Shown: positions 1 through 8,720, counted from the first letter of the stretch. The stretch: 64,000 bases of DNA from an uncultured Eubacterium sp. (GCA_944380635.1 CALWID010000008.1:16445-80444); one strand, 5' to 3'. Notes: a model not told the origin generated them from the sequence alone. A program made the numbers and translations.

Positions 1-1139
1 CAAGCCCCGTCTTTTCCTCCGTTTCGGGAAAAGTAAAGGCAGTTGAGGACAGGCAGAATCCAAACGGCAGCGTTTCAAAATGTGTTGTTGTTGAAAATGA
101 TTTTGCCGATGAATGTACCGAGGAATACGGCGCAGTCAGGGACCCTAACGAACTTTCGCCGGCTGAGATTGCCGCGGCTGTTTCAGACGCGGGAATAGTA
201 GGTATGGGCGGAGCAGGCTTTCCAACAGGCGTTAAACTGACCCCGAAAAATGCGGATAATATAGATTATTTAATTATAAACGGCGCAGAATGTGAGCCGT
301 ATTTAACTTCTGATTACCGCCTAATGGTTGAAAAGGCGGGCAATATTATTATGGGCGTATCGATTGTGCTGCGCCTTTTTCCAAACGCAAAGGCAGTTGT
401 TGCAATAGAGGATAATAAACCCCGCGCAATAGAGGCGTTTGAAGAGCAGTGCAAAGCGCTTGATAAAATAAGCGTAATGACTCTTAAAACAAAATATCCG
501 CAGGGCGGCGAGCGCAGGCTTATAGCAAGCGTTACCGGCAGAAAAATAAATTCCCATATGCTTCCTGCGGACGCGGGCGTTGTTGTTCTCAATGTTGCAA
601 CGGCGTTTGCTGTTTATGAGGCTCTTTGTGAAAGCAAGCCGCTGATACACAGAATAGTTACTTTAACAGGGGACGGTATGAATTCTCCCTGCAATGCTGA
701 TGTTTTGCTCGGCACCCCCGTGTCTTTTCTTGTTGAAAAATGCGGCGGACTTAAAGAAAATACCGAAAAAATAATTTCCGGCGGTCCTATGATGGGCACT
801 GCTATGCCGGATCTTGATTATCCTGTTACAAAAACATTTTCGTCTGTTTTAGCCATTACAAAAGATGATGTGGAGGCTATGAAAACCACTGCCTGCATAA
901 GGTGCGGCAGATGTGTAGGAGTCTGCCCTGAAAATCTTGTGCCGCAGCTTATGGCGCATGCCGTTAAGGCGGAGGATTTTGAGCGCTTTGAGTCAATTGG
1001 CGGTATGGAATGTATAGAGTGCGGCTGCTGCACTTATGTGTGCCCTGCAAAAAGGCCGCTTACCCAGTCTTTTAAACTTGCCAAGGCTCAGATAAGAGCG
1101 GCAAAGGCAAAAGCAAAAGCGCAGGGAGGGAATAACTGA
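1..1139 (+). CDS. rnfC: RnfC, ion-translocating oxidoreductase subunit C (5' end outside window)
   Basis: This is the peripheral NADH- and ferredoxin-side subunit of the Rnf complex, which couples ferredoxin:NAD+ electron transfer to Na+ or H+ pumping. The reading frame is open from base 3 through the window edge. It starts inside the protein with a VSGKV-type segment, so the apparent ATG at 204 is internal (in MGGAGFPTG, the conserved glycine-rich nucleotide-binding stretch). Two C-x2-C-x2-C-x3-CP [4Fe-4S] motifs lie at about 890-930 and 1010-1050. The C-terminus is Lys/Ala-rich, as in other RnfC proteins. It is followed one base later by rnfD. The identification is firm; only the N-terminus is missing. 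Confidence 0.96.
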   Translation, partial: SPVFSSVSGKVKAVEDRQNPNGSVSKCVVVENDFADECTEEYGAVRDPNELSPAEIAAAVSDAGIVGMGGAGFPTGVKLTPKNADNIDYLIINGAECEPYLTSDYRLMVEKAGNIIMGVSIVLRLFPNAKAVVAIEDNKPRAIEAFEEQCKALDKISVMTLKTKYPQGGERRLIASVTGRKINSHMLPADAGVVVLNVATAFAVYEALCESKPLIHRIVTLTGDGMNSPCNADVLLGTPVSFLVEKCGGLKENTEKIISGGPMMGTAMPDLDYPVTKTFSSVLAITKDDVEAMKTTACIRCGRCVGVCPENLVPQLMAHAVKAEDFERFESIGGMECIECGCCTYVCPAKRPLTQSFKLAKAQIRAAKAKAKAQGGNN

Positions 1140-1140
1140 T

Positions 1141-2082
1141 ATGTATAATGTTTCCGTTTCCCCTCATATAAGGGATAAGAGTTCAACAAGAAAAATTATG
1201 ATAGATGTGTGCATAGCGCTTGTGCCCACCCTGGCTTTCGGCGTGTGGCACTTCGGTATAAACGCGCTTTTCGTAATTATTTCCTCTGTTTTGAGTTGTG
1301 TTGTTTCAGAGGCGGTGTTTGAACTTATAGTAAAAAAACCGATAACGATATTTGATTTCAGCGCAGTTGTAACGGGGCTTATACTCGCCCTTAATATGCC
1401 GCCGAATATCGCGTGGTGGGTACCCGCCGTCGGCGGCGTGTTTGCCATAGTAATAGTTAAAATGCTTTTTGGCGGAATAGGGCAGAATATTATGAATCCC
1501 GCCCTTGCGGCACGCTGTTTCCTGCTTATATCCTTCGCCTCAAGAATGACCGATTTTTCAGTGGACGGCGTATCTTCCGCCACCCCGCTCGCAGTGCTGA
1601 AATCGGGCGGCAGCGTGGATTTGCTGGATGCGTTTTTGGGATTCAAAACAGGCTGCATAGGCGAGGTATCGGTTTTGGCAATACTTATAGGCGCTGCGTA
1701 CCTGCTTATTAAAAGGGTAATTTCAATCAGAATTCCCGCGGTTTACATACTTTCAAGCGCCTTGTTTATATTTATTTTCAGCCTTGGCACAACGGGAATG
1801 CCCACTTGGCAGTTTATGCTCGGTGAACTTCTTACCGGCGGACTTATGGCTGGCGCGTTCTTTATGGCAACAGATTATACAACAAGCCCTGTAACTAAAT
1901 GGGGGCAGGTTGTTTACGCCGTTTTAATAGGATTTTTAACGGCGGTTTTCCGCATACTCGGCTCAAGCGCGGAGGGCGTTTCATACGCTATTATAATCAG
2001 CAACCTTTTTGTTCCGATTATTGAGAAAATTACAGTGCCGAGGCCGTTCGGCGTTAAGAAAAAAGAGAAAAAGGGGGCGTAA
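1141..2082 (+). CDS. rnfD: RnfD, membrane subunit with covalent FMN
   Basis: This is an integral membrane subunit of the Rnf complex, 313 aa with about nine or ten hydrophobic segments. The motif SSATPLA carries Thr148, the expected covalent FMN acceptor; the family consensus is S-G-A-T, so the Gly is Ser here. The start ATG overlaps an RBS (gggagg) inside the end of rnfC. The Lys-rich C-terminal tail is cytoplasmic by the positive-inside rule. It lies between rnfC and rnfG, as in other clostridial rnf operons. The FMN is expected to be attached by the ApbE encoded further down the same operon. Confidence 0.96.
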   Translation: MYNVSVSPHIRDKSSTRKIMIDVCIALVPTLAFGVWHFGINALFVIISSVLSCVVSEAVFELIVKKPITIFDFSAVVTGLILALNMPPNIAWWVPAVGGVFAIVIVKMLFGGIGQNIMNPALAARCFLLISFASRMTDFSVDGVSSATPLAVLKSGGSVDLLDAFLGFKTGCIGEVSVLAILIGAAYLLIKRVISIRIPAVYILSSALFIFIFSLGTTGMPTWQFMLGELLTGGLMAGAFFMATDYTTSPVTKWGQVVYAVLIGFLTAVFRILGSSAEGVSYAIIISNLFVPIIEKITVPRPFGVKKKEKKGA

Positions 2083-2085
2083 GCA

Positions 2086-2709
2086 GTGGCAAAGTCTAAA
2101 TCTTCTTTTCTTAAAAACTGCGCAGCCCTGCTTATAATAACCCTTGTTGCGGGGCTTGCTCTTTCCGCAGTTAATGAGATAACAAAATCGCCGATAGCAA
2201 AGGCGGAGGAAACCGCAAGACTTGAGGCTTATGAAACAGTTTATCCGGGCGCCGTTTTTGAAACGCCTGATGATATTGATGTGCTTACTGAGGGCGGTCA
2301 GGCGGCTGTTGACGCGGCAGGGCTTTCGGGCTGTACTGTAAGCGATATACTTTTTGCCAATGATGAAAGCGGCGAAAGAATCGGCTATGTTGTTGCCGCG
2401 GTTTCGCCAAACGGCTACGGCGGTGATATTTCAGTTGCCGTCGGTATAGACGCCAAAACAAATAAAATAACGGGCTTTTCAGTGCTGTCAAACAGTGAAA
2501 CGGCAGGTCTCGGCGCACGCTGTACGGAAGATGAGTTTACTTCTCAGTTTGCGGGTAAAGACGCTACTTTTGTTGAATATGTAAAGGGCGGCGGCGCGTC
2601 AGGTAATCAGATAGACGCTATAAGCGGCGCCACGGTTACAACAAATGCCGTAACAGAGGCTGTAAACAGCGCTCTTGCCGTTTACAACGCCGTTTTAAAG
2701 GAGGGTTAA
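2086..2709 (+). CDS. rnfG: RnfG, FMN-binding subunit
   Basis: This Rnf subunit of 207 aa has one N-terminal transmembrane helix (about residues 8-28) and an extracytoplasmic FMN-binding domain. The C-terminal SGATVTT motif (Ser180-Thr183) is the site where ApbE-family enzymes attach FMN through a phosphoester bond to Thr. The start is GTG at 2086, three bases after the rnfD stop, with the purine-rich end of rnfD (gggggcg) as a possible RBS. It ends three bases before rnfE. The family assignment is secure from the motif and the gene order. Confidence 0.95.
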   Translation: MAKSKSSFLKNCAALLIITLVAGLALSAVNEITKSPIAKAEETARLEAYETVYPGAVFETPDDIDVLTEGGQAAVDAAGLSGCTVSDILFANDESGERIGYVVAAVSPNGYGGDISVAVGIDAKTNKITGFSVLSNSETAGLGARCTEDEFTSQFAGKDATFVEYVKGGGASGNQIDAISGATVTTNAVTEAVNSALAVYNAVLKEG

Positions 2710-2712
2710 TGT

Positions 2713-3393
2713 ATGAATCCAATAGTTGAAAGGCTTAAAAACGGAATCATAACGGAAAATCCCACCTTTGTGCTTATGCTGGGTATGTGCCCCACTCTTG
2801 CCGTAACAACTTCCGCAATAAACGGTATCGGTATGGGGCTTGCAACCACCGTTGTGCTTGTAATGAGCAATCTTATTATTTCCGCGCTCAGAAAAGTAAT
2901 TCCAAACGGCGTCAGAATGCCGGCTTACATAGTTATTGTTGCGTCGTTCGTAACCGTTGTTGAACTTTTGCTGCACGCATATGTTACATCGCTTTATGAA
3001 GCGCTGGGAATTTATATTCCGCTCATAGTAGTAAACTGCATAATCCTCGGCAGGGCGGAAAGTTATGCCGCTAAAAACAAAGTTATCCCCTCTGTTTTTG
3101 ACGGCCTTGGCATGGGCCTTGGTTTTACCATAGGTCTTGTTGCCATAGGCGCAATACGCGAACTTATCGGCACGGGCAAATGTTTCGGCGTTCAGATTCT
3201 GCCGCAAAGTTATGAAGGTGTTTCAATATTTATTCTTGCGCCAGGCGCGTTTCTTGTGCTTGCGTTTTTGTGCGCTCTTCAAAATAAACTCGGCGTAAAA
3301 GGCGCAAACCGCCATGTTAAGGAGGACGCCTGCAAGGGAGATTGTATGCATTGCTCGCTTTCCTGCAACGGTATAAAGGAGGGCGATGAATAA
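2713..3393 (+). CDS. rnfE: RnfE, membrane subunit
   Basis: This 226-aa integral membrane subunit is homologous to RnfA and NqrD/E. The core has about six transmembrane segments, including the conserved 'IPLIVVNCIILGRAE' block whose Cys belongs to the buried iron-sulfur site between RnfA and RnfE. The C-terminal tail, about 30 residues long, carries extra cysteines (C-x3-C-x2-C-x3-C). This is longer than in many proteobacterial RnfE proteins but common in Clostridia. Its stop overlaps the rnfA start (TAATG). Confidence 0.95.
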   Translation: MNPIVERLKNGIITENPTFVLMLGMCPTLAVTTSAINGIGMGLATTVVLVMSNLIISALRKVIPNGVRMPAYIVIVASFVTVVELLLHAYVTSLYEALGIYIPLIVVNCIILGRAESYAAKNKVIPSVFDGLGMGLGFTIGLVAIGAIRELIGTGKCFGVQILPQSYEGVSIFILAPGAFLVLAFLCALQNKLGVKGANRHVKEDACKGDCMHCSLSCNGIKEGDE

Positions 3394-3971
3394 TGTTTAA
3401 AACACTGTTTCTTGTTGTTCTTACCACCGCTCTTATAAACAATGTTGTGCTCAGCCAGTTTCTTGGCATATGCTCGTTTATAGGCGTATCCAAAAATATT
3501 AAAACGGCAGCCGGTATGGGCGGCGCAGTAATATTCGTAATCACAATAGCAAGCGCGGTAACTAATCTGCTTTATACAGGCGTTATTCAGAAACTCGGGC
3601 TTGAATATCTTAATACAATCATATTCATTCTTGTCATTGCCGCTCTTGTTCAGTTTATAGAATTGTTCCTTAAAAAATATGTGCCTAAACTTTATCAGGC
3701 GCTCGGCATTTATCTGCCGCTTATCACAACAAACTGCGCCGTGCTCGGCGTTGCGCTTACAAATGTTCAGGACGGCAATGATTTTATAACTTCCGTTGTA
3801 ACGGGGTTCGGCACGGCTCTCGGTTATGCCGTTGCAATCATCATTCTTGCCGGAATTAGAGAGAAAACAGAAAGCAATGATGTTCCCAAGGCGTTTAAAG
3901 GCACGCCTGCCGTACTTCTTACCGCCTGCCTTATGGCAATAGCGTTTTACGGCTTTAATACGCTTGCGTAA
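3393..3971 (+). CDS. rnfA: RnfA, membrane subunit
   Basis: This is a 192-aa polytopic membrane protein and a paralogue of RnfE. It shows the typical 'NNVVLSQFLGICSF' first helix and the 'YLPLITTNCAVLGVAL' segment, each with a Cys. With RnfE it forms the pseudosymmetric membrane core that holds a [2Fe-2S] cluster in the electron path. The start codon shares its A with the rnfE stop, which suggests translational coupling. Confidence 0.96.
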   Translation: MFKTLFLVVLTTALINNVVLSQFLGICSFIGVSKNIKTAAGMGGAVIFVITIASAVTNLLYTGVIQKLGLEYLNTIIFILVIAALVQFIELFLKKYVPKLYQALGIYLPLITTNCAVLGVALTNVQDGNDFITSVVTGFGTALGYAVAIIILAGIREKTESNDVPKAFKGTPAVLLTACLMAIAFYGFNTLA

Positions 3972-3989
3972 GGAGGTTTGTGCAGTAAT

Positions 3990-4790
3990 ATGGATATAAA
4001 AAATATTCTTATAGCAACGGCGGTTGTTGCCGCGGTAGGCATAGCCATAGCAATTCTGCTCAGCATTGCGGAAAAACTTTTTCATGTTGATGTTGATGAA
4101 AGGGAATCAGCCGTGCGCGAGTGCCTTGCGGGCAATAACTGCGGTGCCTGCGGATATGCGGGGTGCGATGCGCTTGCAAAAGCCATTGTGGAAGGTAAAG
4201 CGCCTGTAACCGCCTGTACTGTTGCCGGCCAGGCGGGCGCGGATAAAATTGCCGCCATAATGGGCGTTGAGGCAGGGAAAATGGATAAGCAGGTTGCTTT
4301 TGTTCGCTGCTCCGGCACTACAGACCTCAGAACGAAAAAGTTTGATTATTACGGCACAAAAACATGCACCGCCGTAAAATTTGCGCTCGGGCGTGGGGAT
4401 ATGTCCTGCGCTTACGGCTGTATGGGCTACGGCAGTTGCGTTGCCGTGTGTGACAGTAAAGCAATACGCATAATAAACGGCAAGGCGGTAGTTGAGCCGG
4501 ATCTTTGCATTGCCTGCGGCAAATGCGTAAAAGCGTGCCCGCAGTCGCTTATAGAGATAGTTCCGGCGTCTTCTGTTTACCGTGTTCAGTGCTCAAATAA
4601 GCAAAAGGGCAAAAATGTGCGTATAAACTGCCAGGCAGGCTGTATAGGCTGCGGTATTTGTGAAAGAAACTGCCCTGTCGGCGCAATAAAGGTTACGGAT
4701 AACCTTGCTAAAATAGATTATAATAAATGTATTGCCTGCGGCGTGTGCGCTGAAAAATGCCCGTCAAAGGTAATCAGAAAATATAATTAA
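3990..4790 (+). CDS. rnfB: RnfB, ferredoxin-accepting subunit
   Basis: This is the Rnf electron-entry subunit. It has an N-terminal membrane anchor (about residues 4-26), then a C-x2-C-x4-C type Fe-S motif (NNCGACGYAGC), then three ferredoxin-like C-x2-C-x2-C-x3-CP motifs (CIACGKC, CIGCGIC, CIACGVC). A strong AGGAGG lies at 3971-3976. An in-frame TTG at 3978 is too close to it, so the ATG at 3990 is the likelier start, giving 266 aa. It is the last of the six rnf genes. Confidence 0.95.
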   Translation: MDIKNILIATAVVAAVGIAIAILLSIAEKLFHVDVDERESAVRECLAGNNCGACGYAGCDALAKAIVEGKAPVTACTVAGQAGADKIAAIMGVEAGKMDKQVAFVRCSGTTDLRTKKFDYYGTKTCTAVKFALGRGDMSCAYGCMGYGSCVAVCDSKAIRIINGKAVVEPDLCIACGKCVKACPQSLIEIVPASSVYRVQCSNKQKGKNVRINCQAGCIGCGICERNCPVGAIKVTDNLAKIDYNKCIACGVCAEKCPSKVIRKYN

Positions 4791-4813
4791 TTCCGTTAAA
4801 AAGGGGGAGAGTT

Positions 4814-5851
4814 ATGAAAAAATTTGTTTCGGTTATTCTTTCCCTTTTTATTTTGCTGTCTTTTTCCTCCTGCGCCGGGAGCGGCGCCGAGTCCTTTTCA
4901 CGCGATTTTCTTGATTTGTTTGACACAGCGTCTTCCATAACGGCGGTGGATTTGTCGCAGCAGGATTTTAACAGCCATTATGAAACGGTTTATAATGAAC
5001 TGAAAACATATTCTCAACTTTTTGATATTTATAATTCATACGGAAATCTTGTAAACCTTAAATATATTAATGAGCACGCCGCTGATTCGCCCGTTAAGGC
5101 GGATGAAAAAATAATAGAACTTCTTTTATGGGGAAAAGAGGCTTATGAAATAAGCGGCGGCAGGGTTAATATAGCAATGGGCGCCATTCTTTCCGTTTGG
5201 CATGACGCCCGCGAATACGGTATTAATAACCCGGATTCCTCGTATCTTCCCGATATGGATATTCTCAGTCAAAAAGCCGTGCATACTGATATTAACAATC
5301 TTGTTATTGATGAGGAAAATTCAACAGTTTATTTTGCCGATTCCGAAATGAGTATAGATGTGGGCGCGATAGCAAAGGGGTATATCTGCAACAAAATATG
5401 CGATTTTATCAGTGAAAACGGCATATGGCAGTCCGCCGTTATAAATCTCGGCGGGAATGTAAAAACACTCGGTTATAAGAATGCGGACGGTCAAACTCCG
5501 TTTAATATAGGAATAGAAAATCCCGGCGGCGGGTATATTGCAGTTGTAAACGCGGCAGACGGGCAAAGCGTTGTAACAAGCGGCGATTATCAGCGGTATT
5601 ATACCGTAAACGGCACTCGTTACTGCCATATAATTTCGCAGGAAACGCTTATGCCTGTTCAGGGTATGCAAAGCGTAAGCATAGTTTCTGTTGATTCCGC
5701 GCTTGCCGATGTGCTCTCCACCACTCTTTTTCAGATGAGCCCGCAGGAGGCGCTTGAATATCTGAAAAAATTTGACGGCTGCGAGGCTGTTATTATGGAT
5801 TCAGACGGTAATGTTTACCGTTCGGCGGGATTTGAGGATATTGCGCAATGA
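4814..5851 (+). CDS. apbE: ApbE-family FAD:protein FMN transferase (lipoprotein)
   Basis: This enzyme attaches FMN from FAD to Thr residues of RnfD and RnfG. The protein has 345 aa with a lipoprotein signal (LLSFSSC, Cys20). The body carries the family's 'DVGAIAKGYICNKI' segment and the C-terminal 'TSGDYQRYYTVNGTRYCHI' block used for flavin and Mg2+ binding. A strong RBS (gggggagag) lies just before the ATG. It follows rnfB by 23 nt and is very probably cotranscribed, so its substrates are made from the same mRNA. Confidence 0.94.
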   Translation: MKKFVSVILSLFILLSFSSCAGSGAESFSRDFLDLFDTASSITAVDLSQQDFNSHYETVYNELKTYSQLFDIYNSYGNLVNLKYINEHAADSPVKADEKIIELLLWGKEAYEISGGRVNIAMGAILSVWHDAREYGINNPDSSYLPDMDILSQKAVHTDINNLVIDEENSTVYFADSEMSIDVGAIAKGYICNKICDFISENGIWQSAVINLGGNVKTLGYKNADGQTPFNIGIENPGGGYIAVVNAADGQSVVTSGDYQRYYTVNGTRYCHIISQETLMPVQGMQSVSIVSVDSALADVLSTTLFQMSPQEALEYLKKFDGCEAVIMDSDGNVYRSAGFEDIAQ

Positions 5852-6237
5852 AAATGAAATTATTTAAAAAAGGCGATATAATTGTTGCCGCCGCTGTTCT
5901 TGTATTGTGCGCCGCGCTTTTTCTTGCGCTTTATGTTTTTAATAGTAATACGGGAAATTATGTGGAAATAGAGCAAAACGGCGTTGTAATACATAAAATG
6001 CCGCTTGATATAAATGCGGTTTACAATGTTGAGTCCGGCGGTGAAGTTACAAATACCGTTGAGGTTAAAAACGGCAGCGTAAGCGTAACTTATGCAAACT
6101 GCCCTGATCAGATATGCGTAAATCACCGGCCTGTAAACCTGAGCGGCGAAAGCATAATCTGCCTGCCTAACAGGGTGGTTGTGTCAGTAGTTGAGGCAGA
6201 CGGCAGAGAGAGTGAAATAGACGGGGTGGCACAGTGA
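5848..6237 (+). CDS. NusG domain II-containing membrane protein
   Basis: This 129-aa protein has one N-terminal transmembrane helix (about residues 10-30) and an exported beta-rich domain. It matches the NusG_II family found next to Rnf and Gx-transporter genes, including the 'ANCPDQICVNHRPV' block with two Cys and the 'IICLPNRVVVSV' end. It has no KOW or NGN domain and is not a transcription elongation factor. Its start overlaps the apbE stop (ATGA) and its end overlaps the next start (GTGA). The biochemical role is unknown; its place in the operon suggests a role in Rnf or flavoprotein assembly at the membrane (inference). Confidence 0.85.
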   Translation: MKMKLFKKGDIIVAAAVLVLCAALFLALYVFNSNTGNYVEIEQNGVVIHKMPLDINAVYNVESGGEVTNTVEVKNGSVSVTYANCPDQICVNHRPVNLSGESIICLPNRVVVSVVEADGRESEIDGVAQ

Positions 6238-6734
6238 AAAATATCTCTAAAAAAACGGCGTTTTTCGCGCTGTTTGTTGCGCTTGCCTTTGTTTTTTCTT
6301 ATCTTGAAAGCCTTATTCCGTTTAATTTCGGCATCCCGGGCATAAAACTCGGGCTTGCAAATTTAGTTGTTGTAACCGCAATGTATACGGCAGGCGAAAA
6401 ACAGGCTTTTGCTGTTTCCGTTATCAGAATAATTCTTGCGGGGCTTACTTTCGGCGGAGTGTTTTCGCTTGTTTACAGCCTTGCCGGCGGCATTCTCTCT
6501 TTTTGCGCTATGCTGCTTGCAAAAAGGTGTAAATCGCTCTCGGTAACAGGCGTTTCAATATTAGGCGGCGCAACGCATAATATAGGTCAGATAGCGGCCG
6601 CGGCAGTAGTTATGCAAACTTACAGAATAGTGTATTATCTGCCCGTTCTGCTGCTTGCAGGGGCTGTTACGGGCGCCGTTATAGGAATTTTAAGCAAAAT
6701 AATAATCAGCAGGTTAAATAAGGTGATAAAATGA
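6234..6734 (+). CDS. Gx transporter family / heptaprenyl diphosphate synthase component I-like membrane protein
   Basis: This 166-aa, highly hydrophobic protein has about five transmembrane segments. It has the 'LIPFNFGIPGIKLGLANLV' signature of the Gx transporter family, often annotated as heptaprenyl diphosphate synthase component I. The start is GTG at 6234, overlapping the previous stop. In many Firmicutes this gene travels with the NusG_II gene and apbE or rnf, as here. The substrate is not known. The HepI name comes from sequence annotation and no polyprenyl synthase partner is in the window. Confidence 0.83.
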   Translation: MKNISKKTAFFALFVALAFVFSYLESLIPFNFGIPGIKLGLANLVVVTAMYTAGEKQAFAVSVIRIILAGLTFGGVFSLVYSLAGGILSFCAMLLAKRCKSLSVTGVSILGGATHNIGQIAAAAVVMQTYRIVYYLPVLLLAGAVTGAVIGILSKIIISRLNKVIK

Positions 6735-7270
6735 TAATCAGGCCGTATAAAGGCAAATCTCCAAATATAAAGGACGCCGCTTTCATTGCGGATAATGCCG
6801 TGATAGTGGGTGATGTAACACTTAAAAAAGGCAGTTCCGTCTGGTACGGTGCTGTTCTCAGGGCGGATGATGAAAAGATCATCGTTGGTGAAAATTCCAA
6901 TATTCAGGATAACTGCACAGTACATTGCTCACAGGGCTTTCCCGCTGTTATAGGGGATCATGTAACGGTCGGGCACAATGCTCTTATTCATGGCTGCGAG
7001 ATTGGGGATAACAGCCTTATAGGTATGCATTCAACCGTTATGAACGGCGCAGTGCTCGGCAAAAACTGCCTTGTCGGCGCCGGCGCGCTTGTTACGGAAA
7101 ATAAAGTGTTTGATGATAATACGCTTCTTATGGGCGTGCCTGCAAAGGCAAAAGCGCCGCTTGATGAAAAAGCGGCAGGTGCAATAGCGCAAAATGCGCG
7201 CCATTATGCGGAAAAAGCGGCGGAATATAAAAAAGAGCAGGCAAAGCCGCCCGCTGTAAAACAAATTTAA
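6731..7270 (+). CDS. Gamma carbonic anhydrase-like hexapeptide-repeat protein
   Basis: This 179-aa protein is a left-handed beta-helix built of hexapeptide repeats over roughly residues 15-150 (for example 'IGDNSLIGM', 'LGKNCLVGAGALV'), with an alpha-helical C-terminal tail. The His residues in 'CTVHCSQGF' and 'VGHNALIHG' match the zinc ligands of gamma-class carbonic anhydrases such as Cam and YrdA. Catalytic activity cannot be judged from sequence. The ATG overlaps the stop of the preceding gene, so it belongs to the rnf-apbE transcription unit. Confidence 0.88.
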   Translation: MIIRPYKGKSPNIKDAAFIADNAVIVGDVTLKKGSSVWYGAVLRADDEKIIVGENSNIQDNCTVHCSQGFPAVIGDHVTVGHNALIHGCEIGDNSLIGMHSTVMNGAVLGKNCLVGAGALVTENKVFDDNTLLMGVPAKAKAPLDEKAAGAIAQNARHYAEKAAEYKKEQAKPPAVKQI

Positions 7271-7285
7271 AGTACGGTATAAAAA

Positions 7286-8056
7286 ATGAACATTAAAGAA
7301 CTTATAATGCTTTCTGATATTTATGCTCCCGAGGCGTATGCTGATTATGCCGAAACGCCGTGGGGCATAATGTTTTATGATTTAAATAATCCCACTATGC
7401 ACGATGTGAATCACGCCTGTATTTTGGATAATTCCCGCTTTAATTCAGCGCTTGCCGATATTAAGGAATTTTATATTAAAAAAGGTCTTGCTCCAAGAAT
7501 ATATCTTCACGGCTCGCAGCATCGGGATTTTAAAAAATCAATGGAAAAGCAGGGCTTTTCGGTAAGCAGGTTCGGTGATTTTCAGCATTTTCTGCTTACG
7601 GAAAAATGCAGTATAAGCAATTCAGGCTTTCTCAGTATAAGGGAACTCAAAAGTAAAAATGATATTACTCAAAAAATGCTTGATAACCTTTACAGCATAT
7701 ATATGCCTGAGGACCCTGATACAATCAGCCGCAGCAGGGCGCTGCTTCGCCGTGTAACGGAAAGTGAAAAATGCCGCCTGTTTTGCGGATTTTATCAAAA
7801 TGAGCCGGCGTGTATAGCAATGCTTGTTGAAACGCGTTTCGGTATTTATTGTTTTGACCTCGTTGAAACCGCTCAGAAATTTAAGGGCAAAGGATTTGCG
7901 CGGGAACTCGTTTCACACCTTGTAAAACTTTGCGACCGCCCGACTTTTCTTTATTCGGAAAATCCCACGGCAATCAGAATATATGAGGAGGCAGGATTCA
8001 GAAGAATAAAAGTTTCTCCGGAGCCGTGTTTTTACAAATCTGTTTATAAATCTTAA
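7286..8056 (+). CDS. GNAT family N-acetyltransferase
   Basis: This 256-aa protein has a C-terminal GNAT fold (about residues 115-250). It shows the acetyl-CoA-binding region in 'AQKFKGKGFARELVSHLV' (a Q/R-x-x-G-x-G/A variant) and the late 'NPTAIRIYEEAGFR' helix typical of the family. The N-terminal 110 residues have no domain I recognise. The gene starts 15 nt after the carbonic anhydrase-like gene and ends just before a bidirectional terminator. The substrate cannot be predicted. Confidence 0.8.
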   Translation: MNIKELIMLSDIYAPEAYADYAETPWGIMFYDLNNPTMHDVNHACILDNSRFNSALADIKEFYIKKGLAPRIYLHGSQHRDFKKSMEKQGFSVSRFGDFQHFLLTEKCSISNSGFLSIRELKSKNDITQKMLDNLYSIYMPEDPDTISRSRALLRRVTESEKCRLFCGFYQNEPACIAMLVETRFGIYCFDLVETAQKFKGKGFARELVSHLVKLCDRPTFLYSENPTAIRIYEEAGFRRIKVSPEPCFYKSVYKS

Positions 8057-8075
8057 TTATAAAAAAGCCGCCGAT

Positions 8076-8104
8076 GGGCGCCCGAGTTAAATGGGCGCCC
8101 TCTT
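8076..8104. terminator. Bidirectional Rho-independent terminator
   Basis: GGGCGCCC at 8076-8083 pairs with GGGCGCCC at 8093-8100 around a 9-nt loop. An A-run lies to the left and a T-rich run to the right. It sits between two convergent genes and probably ends both the rnf-apbE operon and the leftward gene. Confidence 0.8.
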
Positions 8105-8111
8105 TGCCGTT

Positions 8112-8720
8112 TTATACCTTTTCAAAGTCGGCCGCAGGGTGCTTGCATATCGGGCAAATGAAATCGGCGGGCAGCCGCTCACCCACATATTCATACCCGC
8201 AAACCTTGCAGCGCCATATTGTTTTTTGAGTTTTGTTTTCCTGCGGCTTTGGTTTTATGCTGCTTTGATAATAAGCATAAGTGGCAGGCGGGGCGTCTGA
8301 AAGGATTTTCGCGTCCTCAACAAGAGCAATAAACAGCGTGTGGGTTTCCTCGTCTATTTCGTTTTCAACCCTTGCGGAAATATAAGCGTTCGTACCCCTC
8401 GTAATATATGTTATGCCGTTTTTGGAGCGTTTGTAATCGTCAAAATTTCTGAATTTATCCGTATCATATCCGCTCTGAAAGCCAAAATGCCTGAAAAGTT
8501 CAAAATCCGCGTTCTCTGCCAAAACAGAAATATTTAAAACACCCGTGTTTTTTATTATATCGTGCGTTTTGCTGTTTTTGTTAATCGTAACGGCAATTCT
8601 GTTCGGCGAATCGGTTATCTGCCCCGCCGTGTTTACAACGCAGCCGTTGTCTGTTCCGTTTTCTTCAGAGGTAATAATATACAGCCCGTAAGTGAATTTA
8701 AAAAGCGCATTATTATCCAT
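8112..8720 (-). CDS. Flavin reductase domain-rubredoxin fusion protein
   Basis: This 202-aa protein has two parts. Residues 1-150 are a flavin reductase-like FMN-binding split barrel ('YGLYIITSEENGTDNGCVVNTAGQI', 'RIAVTINKNSKTHDIIKNTG'). Residues about 168-202 are a rubredoxin with two C-x2-C-G/K knuckles (CKVCGYEYVG and CPICKHP) that bind one Fe. Such fusions occur in anaerobic Clostridia, where they pass electrons to O2- or ROS-reducing partners (family knowledge). It is transcribed alone and convergent to the rnf operon. Confidence 0.9.
   Translation of the reverse strand: MDNNALFKFTYGLYIITSEENGTDNGCVVNTAGQITDSPNRIAVTINKNSKTHDIIKNTGVLNISVLAENADFELFRHFGFQSGYDTDKFRNFDDYKRSKNGITYITRGTNAYISARVENEIDEETHTLFIALVEDAKILSDAPPATYAYYQSSIKPKPQENKTQKTIWRCKVCGYEYVGERLPADFICPICKHPAADFEKV

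Noticed and set aside
3279-4085. Leftward 268-codon ORF inside rnfA and rnfB
   Set aside because: It lies opposite two certain genes, is rich in Cys, Lys and Tyr from antisense codons, and shows no domain. It is a shadow of biased codon use on the other strand.
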